Assembly: GCA_014802325.1 (NCBI GenBank)
Contig: JAAVCK010000019.1
Span: forward strand, 85,899-149,898
Reading direction: 5' to 3'
From: Bacteroides sp.
Lineage (GTDB): Bacteria; Bacteroidota; Bacteroidia; Bacteroidales; Muribaculaceae
DNA: 64,000 nt
Within the stretch, counting starts at the first letter, position 1. Each line of letters starts with the position of its first letter. Below, piece by piece: positions 61,677 through 64,000 of this stretch. The notes under the pieces were generated by a model. That model saw only the letters and a list, made by a program, of their open reading frames with translations, did not search any database and had not been told where the DNA came from. Made by a program: the position numbers and the translations under genes.

Positions 61677-62570
61677 TCACAGATGCCATACCCTGTTGCG
61701 ATATGCCTTGAGTTCCTGTTCAGGGAACTCTGCTATCGCTTTGTCAAGTTCCCGGAGTATCATAGCCTTGTCTTTAGGCAATACACCGGTTATCGGTACC
61801 GTATTGGAAATGTGATTTGACAGAATATTTGTCTTTATGCTTAGGTTGTTGATTAGCGTTTTAACCTCCATCAACCGTTCAATCTCGGGTTCCTCTATAT
61901 AAGTTCCATCTTGCAGTTCCTTATAAAGCCGGGATTCGGGGAATATCGTAAGAGAAACGATATTTACTATAAAAGGATTTAGCTTGTTAAGAACATCTGC
62001 TGTGGCAACAGCAGATTCCATTCCCACACCTTTGCCACCTAATCCATTAAGATATACGACATTGTATCTTATGCCCGCCTCATCAAGTTTTGTAAGCTGT
62101 TCAAGAATGTCGGAAGCATGGTAACCTTTGTCCATGTGTTCCAGGGTCGGATCGTGAGCGGTCTCCATTCCTATGTTGATATTGTCAAGTTTCATGTGGC
62201 GAAGATTCTTCAGTTCTTCAACGCTTTTAGGAGCTATGTCCGTAACCCGGGCGAACATGCCGAAAGAAACCATATCAGGCAGATATTTCCTAAGAAGAAT
62301 GGCAATGTCCATAAGTTTATCGTATGACAAGGCAAAAGGGTTTGCGCCTGTCAGGTACAACCGTCTTGCCCGTGGTTGCCACTGGCGAATGACATTCAGA
62401 TCTTCTTCTATCTCAGTAATTGGAGACATCCGGAATGGTGTGCCGTGATAAAGGCTACAGAATTTGCACTTGTTCCGAGTGCAGCCCGATGTCACTTGCA
62501 GGAGCTGTGAATCTGCTTCGTATGGTGGACGCCATATCTGGCCGTCGAAATGTAACTGTGGATATATCAT
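61677..62570 (-). CDS. Radical SAM protein (COG1032-like)
   Basis: 297 residues from the ATG at 62570; the long upstream frame to 62777 was dropped because it crosses a -7 promoter box. The cluster motif is TSGCTRNKCKFCSLY, a C-X4-C-X2-C spacing found in a COG1032-like subgroup instead of the standard CX3CX2C. Other blocks: LTGANPFALSYDKL, NINIGMETAHD, VYLNGLGGKGVGM and ISLTIFPES-like VSLTIFPESRLYKEL. Substrate unknown. It is divergently transcribed from an HxlR regulator through an overlapping palindromic promoter, hinting at regulation by it. Confidence 0.85.
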   Translation of the reverse strand: MIYPQLHFDGQIWRPPYEADSQLLQVTSGCTRNKCKFCSLYHGTPFRMSPITEIEEDLNVIRQWQPRARRLYLTGANPFALSYDKLMDIAILLRKYLPDMVSFGMFARVTDIAPKSVEELKNLRHMKLDNINIGMETAHDPTLEHMDKGYHASDILEQLTKLDEAGIRYNVVYLNGLGGKGVGMESAVATADVLNKLNPFIVNIVSLTIFPESRLYKELQDGTYIEEPEIERLMEVKTLINNLSIKTNILSNHISNTVPITGVLPKDKAMILRELDKAIAEFPEQELKAYRNRVWHL

Positions 62571-62587
62571 ATCTAGATTATTTTTTG

Positions 62588-62607
62588 TAATTTTGTACGC
62601 AAAATTA
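62588..62607. promoter_or_regulatory. Overlapping divergent -7 boxes in a palindrome
   Basis: TAATTTTG (62588-62595, plus) and its mirror CAAAATTA (62600-62607, minus -7 box) are separated by 4 bp, so two divergent promoters occupy one near-perfect palindrome and cannot both bind polymerase at once. Neither has a clear -33 element, which fits activator or repressor control. Confidence 0.6.
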
Positions 62608-62704
62608 AGTGATAATGAGAGCTTAAGTAATAACTTACCTGACGGTTTGACCCTTACCAAAAAGTTTGTTTTGCTTATTTTCAATATTTTCTGAGCACTC
62701 AGAC

Positions 62705-63055
62705 ATGGCAAAAAAATTAGACTACGAATATTGCAAGGCGGCTCCGATGCTTGAATGGCTCGGAAACAAATGGGCACTGGTTGTTCTCGTCAAGATTTCC
62801 GAGAACGAACCGATGCGCTTCAATGAACTGTACCGCAATATTCCCTCTGTCTCTGAGAAGGTGTTATCACAATGTCTGAAACAACTCACACTTGATGGAA
62901 TAATCCAACGTGAGCTGTTTCCGGATGTGCCGCCTCGTGTAGAATATTCCGTTACAGACTTCGGCAAGACACTATTACCCCATGTGGAGGCGTTAATGAA
63001 GTGGGGACAGGATAATTTTGAACAGATAATAATCAATCGACAGAAGAACAAGTGA
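62705..63055 (+). CDS. HxlR-family transcriptional regulator
   Basis: 116 residues, single winged helix-turn-helix. Seen: the N-terminal Cys in YCKAAPMLEWLGNKWALVVLVKI, RFNELYRNIPSVSEKVLSQCLKQL and the wing region VPPRVEYSVTDFGKTL, all typical of HxlR proteins, which respond to aldehydes, quinones or oxidants, some through the conserved cysteine. Start at the ATG 62705; upstream codons back to 62666 are AT-rich and not conserved-looking. Probably controls itself and the divergent radical SAM gene. Confidence 0.9.
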   Translation: MAKKLDYEYCKAAPMLEWLGNKWALVVLVKISENEPMRFNELYRNIPSVSEKVLSQCLKQLTLDGIIQRELFPDVPPRVEYSVTDFGKTLLPHVEALMKWGQDNFEQIIINRQKNK

Positions 63056-63145
63056 TGTAATTACCTTAGACAAATATAGCACAAGGTATCAAGTAAATGG
63101 TTAAAATATCAACACAATTTAGTAACTTTCGAAAAAAGTAAAACA

Positions 63146-63820
63146 ATGGATAAAATAATATACACAGAACCTTTCTACGCGTCGTTCTCATCTTTCTTCA
63201 ACTCTACATTTTTTCAGACGTGTATCTTGATAGCGACTCTGTTCCTCACATGGCACCTCTATAGGAAAAAGGTAAGAGAGTCCCTTAAAGCTGCTACTAC
63301 TATATTGATTTTGCAAATCAAGAATATCGAACGAAATATAGAATATCTTAAAGCTCATGGCATAGTAGGAACCGCAATTAGCGAAACTCCGCTTCATTAT
63401 TCTGTGCCAATATTTGAGGATAATGCTTGGAATAAATACAAACATATGTTTGCCGCAAAATTAAATAGTTCGGATTTTGCCACCATTGAACAGTTCTATG
63501 AAACAGCTCAAGCGATAAAAACGACACAGACCTTAATTAAAAAGAAAATAGAAGAAAGCCTTGCGGCAAAATCGGCTAATTATTACAATGCAAAATATGG
63601 CAGAGTAATTGCATTTACGTTTTTTAACGAAGTTGATGCATCTAAGTTATTCAATGATTTGCAACGCTTTGAAAAGATTTATAGTACTGTTAATATACAG
63701 ACATATATGCCCATCGAGTTTTATAATGGATTAAGTCAAGGGCTCAATAGTTATTCCCGGCTTTCAGGAACGACAACACTAGTTAATCTTAGAAAAACAG
63801 GAGGTTTAGGAAAAGAATGA
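63146..63820 (+). CDS. Membrane-anchored protein of unknown function
   Basis: 224 residues, codon use visibly AT-rich compared with the rest of the window. One membrane helix near the N-terminus (about residues 22-39, FFQTCILIATLFLTWHLY), then a basic segment and long charged helices (KKVRESLKAATTILILQIKNIERNIEYLKAHG, KTTQTLIKKKIEESLAAKSANYYNAKYG) that may coil. No family recognised. A TAACTTTC box at 63123-63130 is a weak promoter candidate. The composition, and position after tRNA-Phe, suggest horizontal acquisition; phage or defence membrane-effector roles would be guesses. Confidence 0.6.
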   Translation: MDKIIYTEPFYASFSSFFNSTFFQTCILIATLFLTWHLYRKKVRESLKAATTILILQIKNIERNIEYLKAHGIVGTAISETPLHYSVPIFEDNAWNKYKHMFAAKLNSSDFATIEQFYETAQAIKTTQTLIKKKIEESLAAKSANYYNAKYGRVIAFTFFNEVDASKLFNDLQRFEKIYSTVNIQTYMPIEFYNGLSQGLNSYSRLSGTTTLVNLRKTGGLGKE

Positions 63821-63852
63821 CCATAAAATCGTTAAAATCTAATATTTTTTTG

Positions 63853-63860
63853 TAATTTTG
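63853..63860 (+). promoter_or_regulatory. -7 promoter element at the right end
   Basis: TAATTTTG preceded by a T-rich tract; begins transcription of the structured leader that runs out of the window. Confidence 0.65.
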
Positions 63861-63865
63861 CACTC

Positions 63866-64000
63866 GGACAGCACATAGTGTGTCCAGACATATTGAAATA
63901 AAGAGGCGTTATGTCTTCTGCTTGTACGGATAAAGCGTAGGAAACTTACATCCAAGTATATGCAAGAGAATGTCATGACAGTCTCCATGCCATACGGCGT
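63866..64000 (+). other. Structured 5' leader, gene beyond window
   Basis: After the promoter come a bulged hairpin GGACA/TGTCC with CAC/GTG on top (63866-63885), an inverted pair AGACATA (63886-63892) / TATGTCT (63910-63916), a hairpin made of CTT/AAG, GGAT/ATCC and GTA/TAC steps (63921-63956), and the palindrome TGTCATGACA (63971-63980). No ORF with gene-like composition is seen. A riboswitch-like or attenuator leader, or a noncoding RNA, is likely; no known riboswitch class is recognised. Confidence 0.5.

Noticed and set aside
61255..64000. Second copy of the tRNA-Phe 3' end marking an integrated element
   Set aside because: No repeat of the last ~15 bases of the tRNA was found within the window; an island boundary, if any, lies beyond it.
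1..64000. CRISPR arrays, insertion sequences, invertible promoters
   Set aside because: No regularly spaced repeats, transposase-like ORFs or flanking inverted repeats around promoters were seen.

Overview
The window is chromosomal DNA from a member of the Bacteroidales, most plausibly a Muribaculaceae-like gut commensal. Placement in the order rests on the promoters, which carry the Bacteroidota -7 element TAnnTTTG (often with TTG/TTTG 19-21 bp upstream), on the lack of strong Shine-Dalgarno sequences, and on families typical of the order: DUF4230, DUF4293, DUF4492, DUF6155, a FeoA-FeoB fusion, a BioG-BioC fusion and a MaeB-Pta-type malic enzyme. The family-level guess is inference. Most of the window is ordinary, densely packed core genome; only the last ~2.7 kb, after a tRNA-Phe gene, looks accessory.

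Layout. 1-8.4 kb: the tail of an amylase-like gene, PRPP synthetase, an S9 peptidase lipoprotein, a DUF6155 protein and a biotin operon (bioA, bioF, bioG-bioC fusion, bioD; no bioB). 8.5-12.7 kb: a DEDDy exonuclease, a small membrane protein, an FtsX/LolC-type permease that may be translated from a leaderless mRNA, a lipoprotein, a DUF695 protein and lgt. 12.7-19.5 kb (minus strand): a cysteine-less thioredoxin-fold lipoprotein, a 1518-residue TamB-like protein and two DUF4230 proteins. 19.6-24.3 kb: glgB, ilvA and a split ThrE-type threonine/serine exporter. 24.4-30.5 kb: a short exopolysaccharide block (export lipoprotein, Wzc-type tyrosine kinase, Wzy-like polymerase, one GT2, one hexapeptide acyltransferase). 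30.5-34.7 kb: DUF4492, cydA, cydB and an M18 aminopeptidase. 34.8-38.3 kb (minus): the dTDP-L-rhamnose set rfbA-C-D-B.

38.3-49.5 kb: a probable small RNA resembling the Bacteroidales-1 motif, a HAD phosphatase, a GT2, a carboxypeptidase-regulatory-like protein, malic enzyme, an outer-membrane barrel, mutS2, and a sigma factor with a candidate anti-sigma partner and a secreted protein. 49.5-61 kb: feoAB, a 21-bp perfect inverted repeat, DUF4293, surE, a minus-strand run (lrp, suhB, mtaB, LpxL-like acyltransferase, GT2), then a TonB-dependent receptor with an exported DUF362 lipoprotein.

61.1-64 kb: tRNA-Phe(GAA) with its own promoter and terminator, then ~390 bp without genes carrying five copies of a TCACCAC heptamer in direct and inverted arrangement, a radical SAM protein and an HxlR regulator sharing a palindromic promoter, an AT-rich membrane-anchored protein of unknown function, and a promoter followed by a highly foldable leader that runs off the window. 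This right end resembles the edge of an integrated element, but no integrase or duplicated att site is visible. Functional themes are cofactor supply (biotin, PRPP), envelope biogenesis (Lgt, TamB, LpxL-like, rhamnose, exopolysaccharide), microaerobic respiration (cytochrome bd), iron uptake and central carbon storage/anaplerosis.
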